Shown: piece after piece, positions 27,812 through 37,222 of the stretch
Numbering within the stretch: position 1 is the stretch's first letter
Layout of the letters: each line of letters begins with the position of its first letter
From: a virus
Strand: one strand, 5' to 3'
IMG/VR virus record: IMGVR_UViG_3300025301_000033
Coordinates: 1-39,608 of that record
Length of the DNA stretch: 39,608 bases
Notes under the pieces: generated by a model
Told to the model about the DNA's origin: nothing
The model's database searches: none
Seen by the model: the letters and a program-made list of their open reading frames with translations, nothing else
Made by a program: the position numbers and the translations under genes

Positions 27812-29691
27812 TATCTGCCCCCGTCCGGCCTGACTTCAGCGCGGAAAGTTCCGAACCTCCAGTCGTCGCCTGTGGCGTCGCTTTCAATCCTGAGAGCGGC
27901 CTGTCGTCCCCGTGCGCGTGTGTCAATCTTGTCCGTTGAGGTCGTAATCTCATACGGTCCGTTTGTCCTTTGGGTTGATGATGGATAGTCGCGAAACTTG
28001 AGTGTCAGGTCAACCGATCCCGACAGGTTCTTGAAGTCGGGTATGAATCTTTTAATCGACATCATTTTTTCGCCGTCCTCAAGATCAACGTCAGCTGACT
28101 CTATGTAGGATGTCATCGCGCTGCCGTCGGCGTCCTTCCCGAACTCATGCTTGTAGAAAAATGTCCTTCCCGCCGTCGCCCCGTACACGGTTGGAATTGG
28201 AGTGGTCGTGTCATCCGCGTCGTATTCCGCCGCGTATGGATTATTGTATGCGCTGCGGTCCGCCCACGCGCTTCTTGCCAGTGAGCCAACGTGCCAGGAA
28301 TTTTCCTGGTAGTTGTATGTTACCTGCTTGTCCAGCTGCACGGAATCACTTGACGGATAGAACCACATCACCTCTCCAAAGTCGGAAAGGGTGGAACAAA
28401 ATACGTCCTGCTGCGCAATTGGCTCGATGTCATCGAACACATGATCCTGCACTGTGCAGTCAAGTTTCTTGACTGCCCCGTCGAACACGAAGAATGATTC
28501 CTTACCCATCCAGAACACCCTTCCGCCAATATCAATCGCGGCGTTCATTCCCACTGCACCGCAATTGTCGGCGATGAGCTTGAAACCAAACGTAAACGGT
28601 GGGCCAATGAACTGCATCTGGTAGAGGGAGGTGTCGGTGAAAACAAGGATTACGCCCCTGCTCCTGACCGCCGCCATGATCTGGCTTCCCCTTGTCAATC
28701 GCTGTGAGCCGGCCGTGTTGGTCGCAGTCGGCGTCCACGTGTTGTTGTTTTCCTGGTCGCACCAGCGTATGAACATGTTGTCCTGCGTTGAGCTGGTCGC
28801 GATTGTTGTTTCCGTTCCGAACAGAATGACGTGCCGGTCATCACCCGAGATCAGCATGATCCTGTTTGTCGTTGGCGCGTTGCTCAGAACCGTTGCCAGG
28901 TTGCCGCTGAGTCCTGATGATGTATCCCACGTGTACAGTCCTCCATTTAACTGGCACGCTAGGGCGTCCTCGCCCCAGTTGTCCAAACTCCATTTTCCGG
29001 ATTCAAGAACAGCAGGCGACGCTGTAATATCCTCACGAGAATCGCCCCATTCAGTCTGGTTCCACACTCCCATGCCCCAGCCATATCCATAGATGGACGT
29101 GGCAGGACCGGATCTAATCTTGTATGTCGCCGTCGCCGTCGCGCCACTTGCCGTTGACGTTGCCGCCGCAGGCGAAGTGATCGTGAACGTGTTGGCGGTT
29201 ACAACCGCCGGGCTTGACGTGTCAAGCAATGTAAGTATTTCAAATTCGTTCTGCAGGTTGGCCTGCGTAACGCCGCCAACGTCCGCGCTGACACTGGAAA
29301 TCGTCACGTAGTCCCCAACACGTGCGCCATGGGACCCATCCGTCACGGTGATGGTCGTCGATCCACTGGTTGTGTTAAACTGGGTAATGCTTCCTGTTCC
29401 ACGCGTTGGAGTGGCATCATAGTACTTGTCCGCCAGTATATCCGAATAGACGTAGAGCTTCTTGTTGGTTCCGAACATCGTGTACTTGACACCGTCCAGA
29501 TCAACCCATGTCAAAAGGGCACGCGTCGCCCCTATAAGGGCATCGCTTGTGATCTTCAGCCATCCGCCAATCTTTTCGGGCAATCCGGAACGAAAGCGGA
29601 CGTTATCACCGTCTATCCACGTTCCCTCGGCACCGTATTCGGTTCGCTGCTTGTCGATTCCCGGCCGTATCTGTATCTTGGCTAGTGGCAT
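27811..29691 (-). CDS. Tail protein resembling P22 gp10 DNA-stabilisation family
   Basis: The product has 626 residues. The N-terminus (AEGTWIDGDNVRFRSGLPEK, then IGGW) and the repeated beta-strand units with Trp and Gly (YGYGWGMGVWNQTEWG, GGRVFWMGKESFFVFDG) resemble the widely distributed marine relatives of P22 gp10, a tail protein that seals packaged DNA. The C-terminal 100 residues look like a separate beta domain. GC content is high here compared with the fibre genes. AGGAG lies before the ATG. Recognition is by pattern only; a general tail beta-propeller protein is the alternative. Confidence 0.9.
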   Translation of the reverse strand: MPLAKIQIRPGIDKQRTEYGAEGTWIDGDNVRFRSGLPEKIGGWLKITSDALIGATRALLTWVDLDGVKYTMFGTNKKLYVYSDILADKYYDATPTRGTGSITQFNTTSGSTTITVTDGSHGARVGDYVTISSVSADVGGVTQANLQNEFEILTLLDTSSPAVVTANTFTITSPAAATSTASGATATATYKIRSGPATSIYGYGWGMGVWNQTEWGDSREDITASPAVLESGKWSLDNWGEDALACQLNGGLYTWDTSSGLSGNLATVLSNAPTTNRIMLISGDDRHVILFGTETTIATSSTQDNMFIRWCDQENNNTWTPTATNTAGSQRLTRGSQIMAAVRSRGVILVFTDTSLYQMQFIGPPFTFGFKLIADNCGAVGMNAAIDIGGRVFWMGKESFFVFDGAVKKLDCTVQDHVFDDIEPIAQQDVFCSTLSDFGEVMWFYPSSDSVQLDKQVTYNYQENSWHVGSLARSAWADRSAYNNPYAAEYDADDTTTPIPTVYGATAGRTFFYKHEFGKDADGSAMTSYIESADVDLEDGEKMMSIKRFIPDFKNLSGSVDLTLKFRDYPSSTQRTNGPYEITTSTDKIDTRARGRQAALRIESDATGDDWRFGTFRAEVRPDGGR

Positions 29692-29698
29692 TTAACTC

Positions 29699-30706
29699 CT
29701 AGTTTGTTGCGTAAAACGGCATCCAGTAACTGGTTCCACCGACATCCACGAGAACGTGTCCCGTCAATGATCCCACGCTTGTGTCCGTTGTAACGTTCGT
29801 GCTTTGGTCAGAGGCGCTTGTTCCATCGAACTTGATGAAAGGCTTGTCCTCGTCATCCTGGTCGAGCAACAGGCAGGGAACGGCTCCCGATGCGCTGTTC
29901 TGGTTTATCTCCAGCTTTGCCGCCGGAGCGAGCACGCCAATGCCGACCCTGTCAGTTCCGCCGTCCGAGACAAAATTATTCGCGTCCCCGTTGCTTTCAA
30001 TCCTGTAGTCAAGGTCCGCTGATGCATTATTGAATATGAAAGATCCGCCGTCAAATTCAACATTCCCTGTTGCCTTGAGGCTGCCGACAATATCCAGTGT
30101 AAATGAAGGGGAAGACTGGTTAATGCCAATCGTGTCCGCGCTGCCGTCAACAAAGAAGGCATGCGTGTAAGAGGCGGATTCAATCCTGAAATCAAGGTCG
30201 TTCGCCGATGCTTCATTAAAAGTAAAAGCACCACCATTAAAATTAACGGCTCCCGCCACGTCCAGTGTTCCGTTGGCCGTGATATTTCCCGCATCGTCCA
30301 AGACGTCGAACATCGTCGATCCGTCCGTGTACAGTAAGTGTTTTGATCCTGCTATAAGTCCATCAGTTGTTCCTGTTCCACCAGCCGGCTTGAAGTTAAG
30401 AGTGTATGTTCCCATGGTCGCCGCATTGTCAACAATGTACCAGTTCTCCACCGCCTCGCACTGCATGGTTGTGTTGCCCGTCAGCGTTCCCGTCAGTTTT
30501 ATGATTGCGTTGCTTGTTTCATCCGCTGTTGTTCCGTCCGTTGCCGTCAGGGAATCCGTTGTGCTCGCTATTGCGACAGAGACGTATCCCTTGATAGCCG
30601 ATTCCAGCTTTTGCAAATTGTTATTTGTTATTGTACCCCAAGTCGCGGCGTTCTCCCCCGTTGTCTGGAGCTCAAGGTTCAGGGTGCCTGAATATGTCGA
30701 TGCCAT
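29699..30706 (-). CDS. Tail fibre-like protein
   Basis: The product has 335 residues. After a short N-terminal segment typical of marine phage fibres (LNLELQTTGENAATWGTITN), the body is beta-rich with two similar units: GGAFTFNEASANDLDFRIES near 160 and GGSFIFNNASADLDYRIESN near 222. Each is followed by an Asp-Gly-rich turn. Such units usually form elongated trimeric fibres. AAGGAGG precedes the ATG. Likely host-recognition or fibre stem. Confidence 0.88.
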   Translation of the reverse strand: MASTYSGTLNLELQTTGENAATWGTITNNNLQKLESAIKGYVSVAIASTTDSLTATDGTTADETSNAIIKLTGTLTGNTTMQCEAVENWYIVDNAATMGTYTLNFKPAGGTGTTDGLIAGSKHLLYTDGSTMFDVLDDAGNITANGTLDVAGAVNFNGGAFTFNEASANDLDFRIESASYTHAFFVDGSADTIGINQSSPSFTLDIVGSLKATGNVEFDGGSFIFNNASADLDYRIESNGDANNFVSDGGTDRVGIGVLAPAAKLEINQNSASGAVPCLLLDQDDEDKPFIKFDGTSASDQSTNVTTDTSVGSLTGHVLVDVGGTSYWMPFYATN

Positions 30707-30723
30707 TTTTAGTTCCTCCTTAT

Positions 30724-31059
30724 CTAATCAATTTCCGTCCATGACGCCGTCTGGCTGTCATCAACTTCCGTCCAATCTACTGTCTGGCTGTCATCCGTCT
30801 CGTTCCACAAAGTAAGATCCACGTCATTCACGCTCAGGGTGATCAAGGTCTGGAATGCCTCCCCGAATGCCGTCTCGTCTCCAATGCTGAACGTTGCATA
30901 ATTTCCTGTCGCGTCCACGGGTGCCGAACCGGTAACCGTTTCCGTGCCGATGCTGAATGTTGCTGCATTTCCACCTTCCGTGAATGAAAGGTTATGCACC
31001 ACGCTCAGCATTGCGTCCTGGAATGCCTGCTCCGCGAATGCTGTGTGTCCTAGAAGCAT
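30724..31059 (-). CDS. Small beta-repeat late protein
   Basis: The product has 111 residues with two pairs of internal repeats: ATFSIGTETVTG / ATFSIGDETAFG in the middle, and at the C-terminus WNETDDSQT, WTEVDDSQT and a last WTEID. The pattern suggests stacked beta-strands. It ends 17 bases before the 335-residue fibre gene. Probably a virion or fibre accessory; no family recognised. Confidence 0.8.
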   Translation of the reverse strand: MLLGHTAFAEQAFQDAMLSVVHNLSFTEGGNAATFSIGTETVTGSAPVDATGNYATFSIGDETAFGEAFQTLITLSVNDVDLTLWNETDDSQTVDWTEVDDSQTASWTEID

Positions 31060-31062
31060 CTG

Positions 31063-31674
31063 TTACCCATTTGGATCCGTTGGCCATTCGCCAAGTGGCT
31101 TGCTTTGTACACCGTCCGTTATTGTATAAGTAAACAAAGCCGCCAAAGCGTCCACGTCCGCCGCACCGTCCACCTGTGCCTGCATTGAATTGCACTTGGC
31201 CCTCACGGCCGTCCTGTAATCCGTTATGGCACTGGGTATTGACGTTCCGGCTTCCGTGTTACGTATAACATACCAGTCATATTTTGCAAGAAGTCCTGCC
31301 GCCTGTCTGTCGAATAGTTCCTTTTTAACTGTCTTTAAGCCTTTAGTAACAACTTGATTTCCATTATCATCTAGTATTGGGTTGTCATCTCCATCAACCT
31401 CATTTCTATCCGCAATGGCTTTAGCAACAGCCGTGCCATATGTTGCCGTTACGACTCCCCCTGCAAAGGCTAGGGTCTGGTTGGTATTAGTGTACCATTT
31501 CTCATCCCTTTTATTGGTATCATCATAAACAACCGAATAGATGCCTATGGCATTTAAATCTGCTTCCGGCCACAGACTGTGAATGTTCTGGGGATACTGA
31601 ACGTCACCTATCGTCATCCCCCTAGGATTATTATAGGTTTTTGTTATTGTGTTATCTTCTACTAAAGCGTACAT
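31063..31674 (-). CDS. Possible tail fibre assembly-type protein
   Basis: The 203-residue product starts with MYALVEDNTITKTYNNPRGM and contains LLAKYDWYVIRNTEAGTSIP followed by YRTAVRA. This is a pattern seen in tail-fibre assembly chaperone-like proteins of marine phages, near fibre genes as here. AAGGAGG precedes the ATG. Its 5' half (31331-31674) is AT-rich and its 3' half (31141-31260) about 60 percent GC by hand count, so a composition boundary falls within it. Confidence 0.82.
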   Translation of the reverse strand: MYALVEDNTITKTYNNPRGMTIGDVQYPQNIHSLWPEADLNAIGIYSVVYDDTNKRDEKWYTNTNQTLAFAGGVVTATYGTAVAKAIADRNEVDGDDNPILDDNGNQVVTKGLKTVKKELFDRQAAGLLAKYDWYVIRNTEAGTSIPSAITDYRTAVRAKCNSMQAQVDGAADVDALAALFTYTITDGVQSKPLGEWPTDPNG

Positions 31675-31687
31675 TTCTCCTCCTTAA

Positions 31688-32791
31688 TTATTTTGCCGTG
31701 CACGGTACTCCCCCTGATGTTACAAATGGTTGTTCTGCGAATGCCATATATAAATAATTATCACCGCTTGTATTATCATTATTTTCAGTATTTCTAATTT
31801 TAAAACCATTAGATAATAAATCAATTACAGTTGCACTATCATTTACACTTTCAGCATTAGCCCCATTAGCTAATAAAACTGTTCCATTTGGATTTGTTCC
31901 TCCAGTTGTTGTTCTTTTGTTATCTCTTATTACCCAATTTGATACGCTGTCTACATTTTTATACAGAAGATAAGCTGGTTTAAATCCTGTATAAACAAAT
32001 GGGCCGTCTGCATTTCCGTTGCCTGTATACCCACCAAATTTTGAGTAGCCTTGTATTTCCCTCCAAGCATAGCATACAAATGTTTCAGTATCACCGTGAA
32101 CTCCCGAATTACTTAATGAACATACTGTTGATGTTGGTGCTGTGTCATTCCAAATAAGAAAATCAGTAGTTGCATCAGTAGTATCTAAAACCAAGTAATC
32201 CGTTTCTGGTGCCGCTGTATTGGCACTATGATACATATACCAGTTATTTACTGTGCTTCTTTCCTTGAATAAAAGAACATCTGGAACTGCACCAAGACCG
32301 TGTGATACTGTTGCTGTTGCTCCTGTTCCTGTATAAAGAATTATTGAAAATCCCGCTGTTGTATTTGCTTGGTGTGTACTTGCTAAAATTTGTGATGCAC
32401 CGCTTCCACTCGCACTTACAGATGATGTTGAACCGCCATTAGCTTTCCATTGCCATGCTACGTGACCATCATCTGCATAATTAATTTGATTTGTTCCAGA
32501 AGTAGCTCCCAAGCTAAAACCATCAGAACTAAAAGCTGTCAAGTTCATATTTCCCGATGCATCACCTTCTGCAGCATCTTCATCTGATTTCAATGATTTA
32601 GATGTACCAGTTCCTCTGGTTGAATCATACAAACCGTGAGCGGCAGAAATTTCTCTATTCTTCATCCAAATTAAATCTGGTGCAAAATCTCCTGCATTAG
32701 CGTCATTGGTAATAGCATTTGCATCTGCATTACCAGTATATAATTGAATATGAAAATGTGCTGATGGGTCATCTATTGTTGTATAAGCCAT
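31688..32791 (-). CDS. Receptor-binding-region virion protein
   Basis: The ATG overlapping the previous stop (TAATG) is used, giving 367 residues that begin MAYTTIDDPSAHFHIQLYTG. Three similar beta units occur, recognisable by FHIQLYTGNADANAI, FSIILYTGTGATATVSHGLG and FVYTGFKPAYLLYKNVDSVS. Repeated galactose-oxidase- or lectin-like units of this kind are common in marine phages near fibre genes. The gene is AT-rich. Host binding is inferred. Confidence 0.87.
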   Translation of the reverse strand: MAYTTIDDPSAHFHIQLYTGNADANAITNDANAGDFAPDLIWMKNREISAAHGLYDSTRGTGTSKSLKSDEDAAEGDASGNMNLTAFSSDGFSLGATSGTNQINYADDGHVAWQWKANGGSTSSVSASGSGASQILASTHQANTTAGFSIILYTGTGATATVSHGLGAVPDVLLFKERSTVNNWYMYHSANTAAPETDYLVLDTTDATTDFLIWNDTAPTSTVCSLSNSGVHGDTETFVCYAWREIQGYSKFGGYTGNGNADGPFVYTGFKPAYLLYKNVDSVSNWVIRDNKRTTTGGTNPNGTVLLANGANAESVNDSATVIDLLSNGFKIRNTENNDNTSGDNYLYMAFAEQPFVTSGGVPCTAK

Positions 32792-34227
32792 TATCCATAC
32801 TCCGCTAGGTTCTTGGTGCAAAGGGCATAGTAGCCACTAGGTACTGCGAATTCAAAGTTTCCGTATCCGTTGGCATCCGCATTGCCACTTGATATTGAAT
32901 GTACAGGATTTCCAAAATTAACCTGACCTTCTCCAGCTTGTGAACCAGAAGCATAAGTCATAAATACATAAGGATTGGATTTAGTTTCAGAAAGATTTTC
33001 TGTTTTAGTTAAACTTCCTTCCACATAATATTTAATTGTTTTTGTTCCACTATCTAAATCAATCGCAAATCCAACTATCTCATTTTGAGCAACAACTGTT
33101 CCACCTGTTTGTGTATTTGAACCATTAGCATAAACATATCCATCTCTCCTATAACTGTAACTATCTGTAAAATTGCCTGGATAATCAGTAGCAGCATGAT
33201 TATCTACAGCATCATAACCAACTTGCCCTATGCCTGATTGGGGATTATAGTCATTATCATTAGTACACTTTAGTTCTATATACCATTTCCCATTTTGCAT
33301 AGCTATTGAACTTTTACTAGTAAAAGTTCCACTAACTTGTAAATTACCCTCTGCTAATGTCGCGCCACTCATTAATGGGTTCATTGTAGCAAAATTATTC
33401 GTTGGCGTGTCTGTAATCATATGTTTTGCGGCAAGACTGTCGCTTGTAAAATGATTATCATTTCCAGAAGTGTCAGCACCTATTGTTCCTGTTCCGGCAG
33501 TTCCTGTGCCTGATTCTTTAAGTTCCATAAAGTGTCCGTTGTTCCCCCAAGTAACATCCGGACTCTTGGGTTTCCATATTCCACTATCCTCATCTGCTTC
33601 TCCAAATGATGATGGAGTTAAAGCAGAGCCATCAACAAAAGCAAGTTCAGCGAATGATGAATCACAAGGCGTGTTTTCATACCAAGCAGTTTTACCAACA
33701 GTTCCATCAAACCATAAATGCGAGTTACTGGCGTTACCAAAAGACCAATCATCATTTTGGTCAGGCCAAGTTGCACTATCCGTTGCCGTTATTTGAGTGT
33801 TATTTACATATAGTTTTACTCTATTTGTATCCGTTCCCTGTGAAGTATCACCAACTAAAACAATATGATACCAAGCACTAAAATCACGATAAAGTGGTGA
33901 CCAATTTATATTGGGATTTGTGCCTGAAAGAGTATCAAAAAAGGTAAATTGTGCATTGGATGCATCTGAATAGTGAAGATACCCAATATTATTACCACTT
34001 CCGTCTAAACTTCCCCAAATTTGTTGTGCAACTCTGCTGTCTAGGGAAGCATCAGTTGTGGAAGTATGAGGCTTAAACCAAAAGCTTACTGTAAATTTAT
34101 CAATATCAGTAGCTGTGTCTAAGTCTCTCTTTAAAGTAGGGCGGTCTGCTATTGTACACCTAACTCCGTTAGTTACATTATATCCTGTATCTGCTGCCGA
34201 ATTAGCTCCACCTATTAAGAATGCCAT
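32791..34227 (-). CDS. LamG/SPRY-like lectin-type virion protein
   Basis: The product has 478 residues. The N-terminal part (about 40-200) has FTVSFWFKPHTS and WYHIVLVGDTSQGTDTNRVK, a concanavalin A/LamG-like jelly roll often used to bind sugars. The C-terminal part has GKWYIELKCTNDND and FAVPSGYYALCTKNLAEYG, typical of SPRY-like units in marine phage structural proteins. It is AT-rich (about 31 percent GC at 33001-33120 by hand count). Very likely part of the host-recognition apparatus. Confidence 0.88.
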   Translation of the reverse strand: MAFLIGGANSAADTGYNVTNGVRCTIADRPTLKRDLDTATDIDKFTVSFWFKPHTSTTDASLDSRVAQQIWGSLDGSGNNIGYLHYSDASNAQFTFFDTLSGTNPNINWSPLYRDFSAWYHIVLVGDTSQGTDTNRVKLYVNNTQITATDSATWPDQNDDWSFGNASNSHLWFDGTVGKTAWYENTPCDSSFAELAFVDGSALTPSSFGEADEDSGIWKPKSPDVTWGNNGHFMELKESGTGTAGTGTIGADTSGNDNHFTSDSLAAKHMITDTPTNNFATMNPLMSGATLAEGNLQVSGTFTSKSSIAMQNGKWYIELKCTNDNDYNPQSGIGQVGYDAVDNHAATDYPGNFTDSYSYRRDGYVYANGSNTQTGGTVVAQNEIVGFAIDLDSGTKTIKYYVEGSLTKTENLSETKSNPYVFMTYASGSQAGEGQVNFGNPVHSISSGNADANGYGNFEFAVPSGYYALCTKNLAEYG

Positions 34228-34228
34228 A

Positions 34229-36778
34229 TTAAGCCCTTGTTAAGTTAAGGTTTCTTCCAACTTCTATCCAATGTGAATTGTGATATCTAAAGGTAAATAA
34301 ATCACCCTTGGCTGCCGTTGTAGTGGCCGTTGGAGCAGTACCACCTGTAAATTCAAAAGCGGCGTTCCAAGCAATTGTCCTTGAACCTGTTCCATCCTGT
34401 ATACAAAGAATAGAAATATACTGTCCTGTTGTAGGATTAGAAGGTAAATCAAAGGTCACATTACCTGTCAGTGTTACTTGTGCAACTGGCGATGCCCGTA
34501 CATCCCAATCCTGCGTAGTGTCAAAGGTCAATGTATCTTCTTCCAAGTACACACCACCTGTTATTTTTGTTAGGTTGTTTGAATCTGCTGATAATACTTT
34601 TGATGCCGCACTTGTTCCCAGTGTTGTTAAATCTGAATAGTTTAATTCTGTTGCTGTTGAAGTTACTCCATCAAGAATATTCAGTTCAGCCGCCGTTGAT
34701 GTTACATTCGTTCCACCTATATCAAGGGTAACCATTTGAACTTCACCCGCAAAAGTTGCCAATGAACTTGTTACTGTTGAATTCGGCGTGAGCGTTAAAT
34801 GGGTTACGTATGTTCCCGCTGAATTAATGTCATTACCAAGAGTAATGGTACCCCCGTCAGCGACGTTTAATTTCCATTCATCTCCTGCGTCATCGCCTTC
34901 ATCAGCCATTAAGGTAATGGCTAGTCCCGCACCTTCAGTTGCTGCAATTTTTAAGGAATCAGTTGTTGTTTCATCATATCCTACAAGAACATTTTGGTCT
35001 GAGCCAAATTGAATATACTTATCATCGGCGATATAAAAATCACCCCATTCAGCACTAGCAGAACCTAAATCAGCACCACCAGAAGCATCGGGAATAATTG
35101 ACGTTTCCGCTGTGAATGTGTCAGTTCGTATTCCGGAAGTACCATTATCTATTGCTCCAAAACCTGAAGTTATGGAACCTGAATCCAATGCACCAGTTGT
35201 AACAATGTTACCGCCGCCAACACTATGACTTGCAAAATAAGTTGATACTGTATCAACATTAGTCATTGCCATTGTACCACCATCATTGATGAGTATTCCG
35301 TCACCGCTTGCTACAGCGGTAGTGCCTCTTGAAGTACCGCCATCAATTAAGTTAATCTCAGCCGCAGTAGTTGTTACATTAGTTCCCCCAATATCAAGGG
35401 TAACCATTTGAACTTCCCCTGCGAAAGTTGCCAATGAGCTTGTTACTGTTGAATTTGGTGTAAGTGTTAAATGAGTTACAAAAGTTCCTGCGGAATTAAT
35501 ATCGTTACCAAGAGTAATAGTGCCACCGTCAGCTACATTTAATTTCCATTCATCTCCCGCATCATCACCCTCATCAGCCATTAAGGTAATGGCTAGGCCC
35601 GCTCCTTCGGTCGCCGCAATTTTTAAAGTATCAGTTGTTGTTTCATCATATCCTATAAGAATATTTTGGTCTGAGCCAAATTGAATGTATTTGTCATCGG
35701 CAACATATATATCTCCCCATTCTAAAGCGGCTGTTCCAATATCTGCTCCGCCTGAAGCATCCGGTACGAGTGAAGTTTCTGCCGTGAATGTGTTAGTTCG
35801 TATTCCGGAAGTTCCGTTATCTATTGCCCCGAAACCTGAAGTTATGGAACCACTATCTAAAGCACCAACTGTTACTATATTACCGCCACCAACACTTTCA
35901 GCAGCCATATATGTAGAAACAGTCTGCACAGTAGTCATTCTCATTGTGCCATCGTCATTAATGAGAATACCATCTCCATCTGCAACAGCAGTAGTGCCTC
36001 TTGCAGTACCTCCATCAATTAAATTTATTTCGGCTGCAGTAGTTGTTACTGTTGTACTCGCAATACTAAGAGCATCTGTTTCTAAAGTTCCATCAATATC
36101 CGCATTACCGGATATATCCAATGTTGCTGCGTCTAACTCACCCGATAAAGTAATATCAGTGGCACCAGTAATGGCACCATTTAATGCAACAGCACCATTA
36201 ATGTCTATTGTAGTTGCGGCTATTTGTACTTCTGTATCTGCAACAATGTCTAATTGACCATCCGTAGATGAATAAATATATAAACCAGTATCATAAAATT
36301 GAATTTTTTCTGTACTATTTATTAAAATGTCATCAGAGAATTTAAAGTAATCCTCATCCTCCATCCATGTTAGTACGCCGTCGGCATCAGCACCGTCAAA
36401 CGTTAATGTATAATCAACGCCTGCGGATCCTGTTCCAATTGTTAAATTATTATTTGTATCGAGGGAAGCAATCTTGCTTGCCGGCAAGGTGCAAAATACG
36501 TCCTTCGTGCCAGCACTGAAATCAACAGCGGAATCGCTGTTCGAGCTTGAAATAACTGTTGTTCTTGCTAGTGTATCCGTTGACGCGTCTGTTACGGTTC
36601 CAAGGCCAACTTCCCATTCGTCCTCGTCACGGTTGACAATGGCGTAGTATGTCGTATTGCCATCCCCGATTCCCGCAACGAATGTCTCAAATGCTGTAAC
36701 AGCGCCGCTCAGATCAAGCGTGCCTGTTCCCGTTGTTGTCGAAGTTTCCTTGACTCTATCATTCAGCTTTAGCGCCAT
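34229..36778 (-). CDS. Large tail fibre protein with duplicated 224-residue unit
   Basis: The product has 849 residues. The N-terminal about 100 residues (ALKLNDRVKETSTTTGTGTL) are the attachment-type head seen in many marine phage fibres. Two tandem copies of a 224-residue unit follow (each with GALDSGSITSGFGAIDNGTS and KYIQFGSDQN), then TAAELNILDGVTSTATELNY repeats and a beta-rich tip. The N-terminal segment is about 49 percent GC, while the next stretch is about 26 percent (hand counts at 36481-36600 and 36241-36360). This suggests a resident head joined to an acquired shaft. AAGGAG precedes the ATG. Confidence 0.9.
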   Translation of the reverse strand: MALKLNDRVKETSTTTGTGTLDLSGAVTAFETFVAGIGDGNTTYYAIVNRDEDEWEVGLGTVTDASTDTLARTTVISSSNSDSAVDFSAGTKDVFCTLPASKIASLDTNNNLTIGTGSAGVDYTLTFDGADADGVLTWMEDEDYFKFSDDILINSTEKIQFYDTGLYIYSSTDGQLDIVADTEVQIAATTIDINGAVALNGAITGATDITLSGELDAATLDISGNADIDGTLETDALSIASTTVTTTAAEINLIDGGTARGTTAVADGDGILINDDGTMRMTTVQTVSTYMAAESVGGGNIVTVGALDSGSITSGFGAIDNGTSGIRTNTFTAETSLVPDASGGADIGTAALEWGDIYVADDKYIQFGSDQNILIGYDETTTDTLKIAATEGAGLAITLMADEGDDAGDEWKLNVADGGTITLGNDINSAGTFVTHLTLTPNSTVTSSLATFAGEVQMVTLDIGGTNVTTTAAEINLIDGGTSRGTTAVASGDGILINDGGTMAMTNVDTVSTYFASHSVGGGNIVTTGALDSGSITSGFGAIDNGTSGIRTDTFTAETSIIPDASGGADLGSASAEWGDFYIADDKYIQFGSDQNVLVGYDETTTDSLKIAATEGAGLAITLMADEGDDAGDEWKLNVADGGTITLGNDINSAGTYVTHLTLTPNSTVTSSLATFAGEVQMVTLDIGGTNVTSTAAELNILDGVTSTATELNYSDLTTLGTSAASKVLSADSNNLTKITGGVYLEEDTLTFDTTQDWDVRASPVAQVTLTGNVTFDLPSNPTTGQYISILCIQDGTGSRTIAWNAAFEFTGGTAPTATTTAAKGDLFTFRYHNSHWIEVGRNLNLTRA
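34703..35374 (-). repeat. Second copy of 672-base tandem duplication in fibre gene
   Basis: The unit has exactly the same length (672 bases, 224 codons) as the copy at 35375-36046. Differences are largely at third codon positions, so the proteins are far more alike than the DNA. It encodes the unit from AEINLIDGGTSRGTT to the second DIGGTNV. Confidence 0.85.
35375..36046 (-). repeat. First copy of 672-base tandem duplication in fibre gene
   Basis: This copy directly abuts its partner and encodes the unit from AEINLIDGGTARGTT to the first DIGGTNV. Matching landmarks, such as the antisense ACCATTTGAA at 35403 and 34731, are exactly 672 bases apart. Confidence 0.85.
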
Positions 36779-36787
36779 TGAAACTCC

Positions 36788-37219
36788 TTACGCTAGTCTT
36801 AGAATAGCATTGCTTGCATCTGCTGCCGGAAACGCAATTGTAAACGTTCCGCTTGTTGACGTCTTGTCGCCACCAAAGTCCAGAACAACTACAGCCTTAT
36901 TAGAAGCATTACTATTATAAATTAATGCACCGCGTGCAGTGATTGTTGCTGATGTAAAAGATATATCAGAAAAATCGCAAAGAGCAGTTGTTCCACTTGT
37001 AGTTGGGGTCACTGCTGTCAATGAACCACCTCCAGCCGTGTAGGTTCCTGAATTAGAAACTTCGTTTGTAGCGGAATAAGCAGTTGTTGAAGCGCTTAGA
37101 GTAGCCGAGCTAGAATACAATGCAATTTTAAAAGTGTCCCCTGTTGTAGCCGTGAAATCATGACCTTCAACGAGAATCTCCTGCTTAAAACTGGTACAAA
37201 CAGCTTGGGTTATTGCCAT
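36788..37219 (-). CDS. Small virion protein common in marine phages
   Basis: The 143-residue product has FKQEILVEGHDFTATTGDTF, FKIALYSSSATLSASTTAY and GALIYNSNASNKAVVVLDFG, a conserved-looking set I recall from many cyanophage and other marine phage structural regions, without a known role. It is beta-rich and threonine/serine-rich, so likely an Ig-like or decoration-type fold. AGGAGG lies before the ATG. It falls between an adaptor-like gene and the fibre gene. Confidence 0.87.
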   Translation of the reverse strand: MAITQAVCTSFKQEILVEGHDFTATTGDTFKIALYSSSATLSASTTAYSATNEVSNSGTYTAGGGSLTAVTPTTSGTTALCDFSDISFTSATITARGALIYNSNASNKAVVVLDFGGDKTSTSGTFTIAFPAADASNAILRLA

Positions 37220-37222
37220 GTC

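Noticed and set aside
27765-27953. Leftward 62-codon Arg/Thr-rich frame
   Set aside because: It lies in another frame over the end of the gp10-like gene and the 50-residue gene, with no ribosome binding site and no overlap logic.
35685-36257. Long rightward open frame of 190 codons opposite the tail fibre gene
   Set aside because: It is antisense to repetitive fibre sequence, low in complexity, lacks a ribosome binding site and is mirrored by a similar shadow in the other repeat copy.
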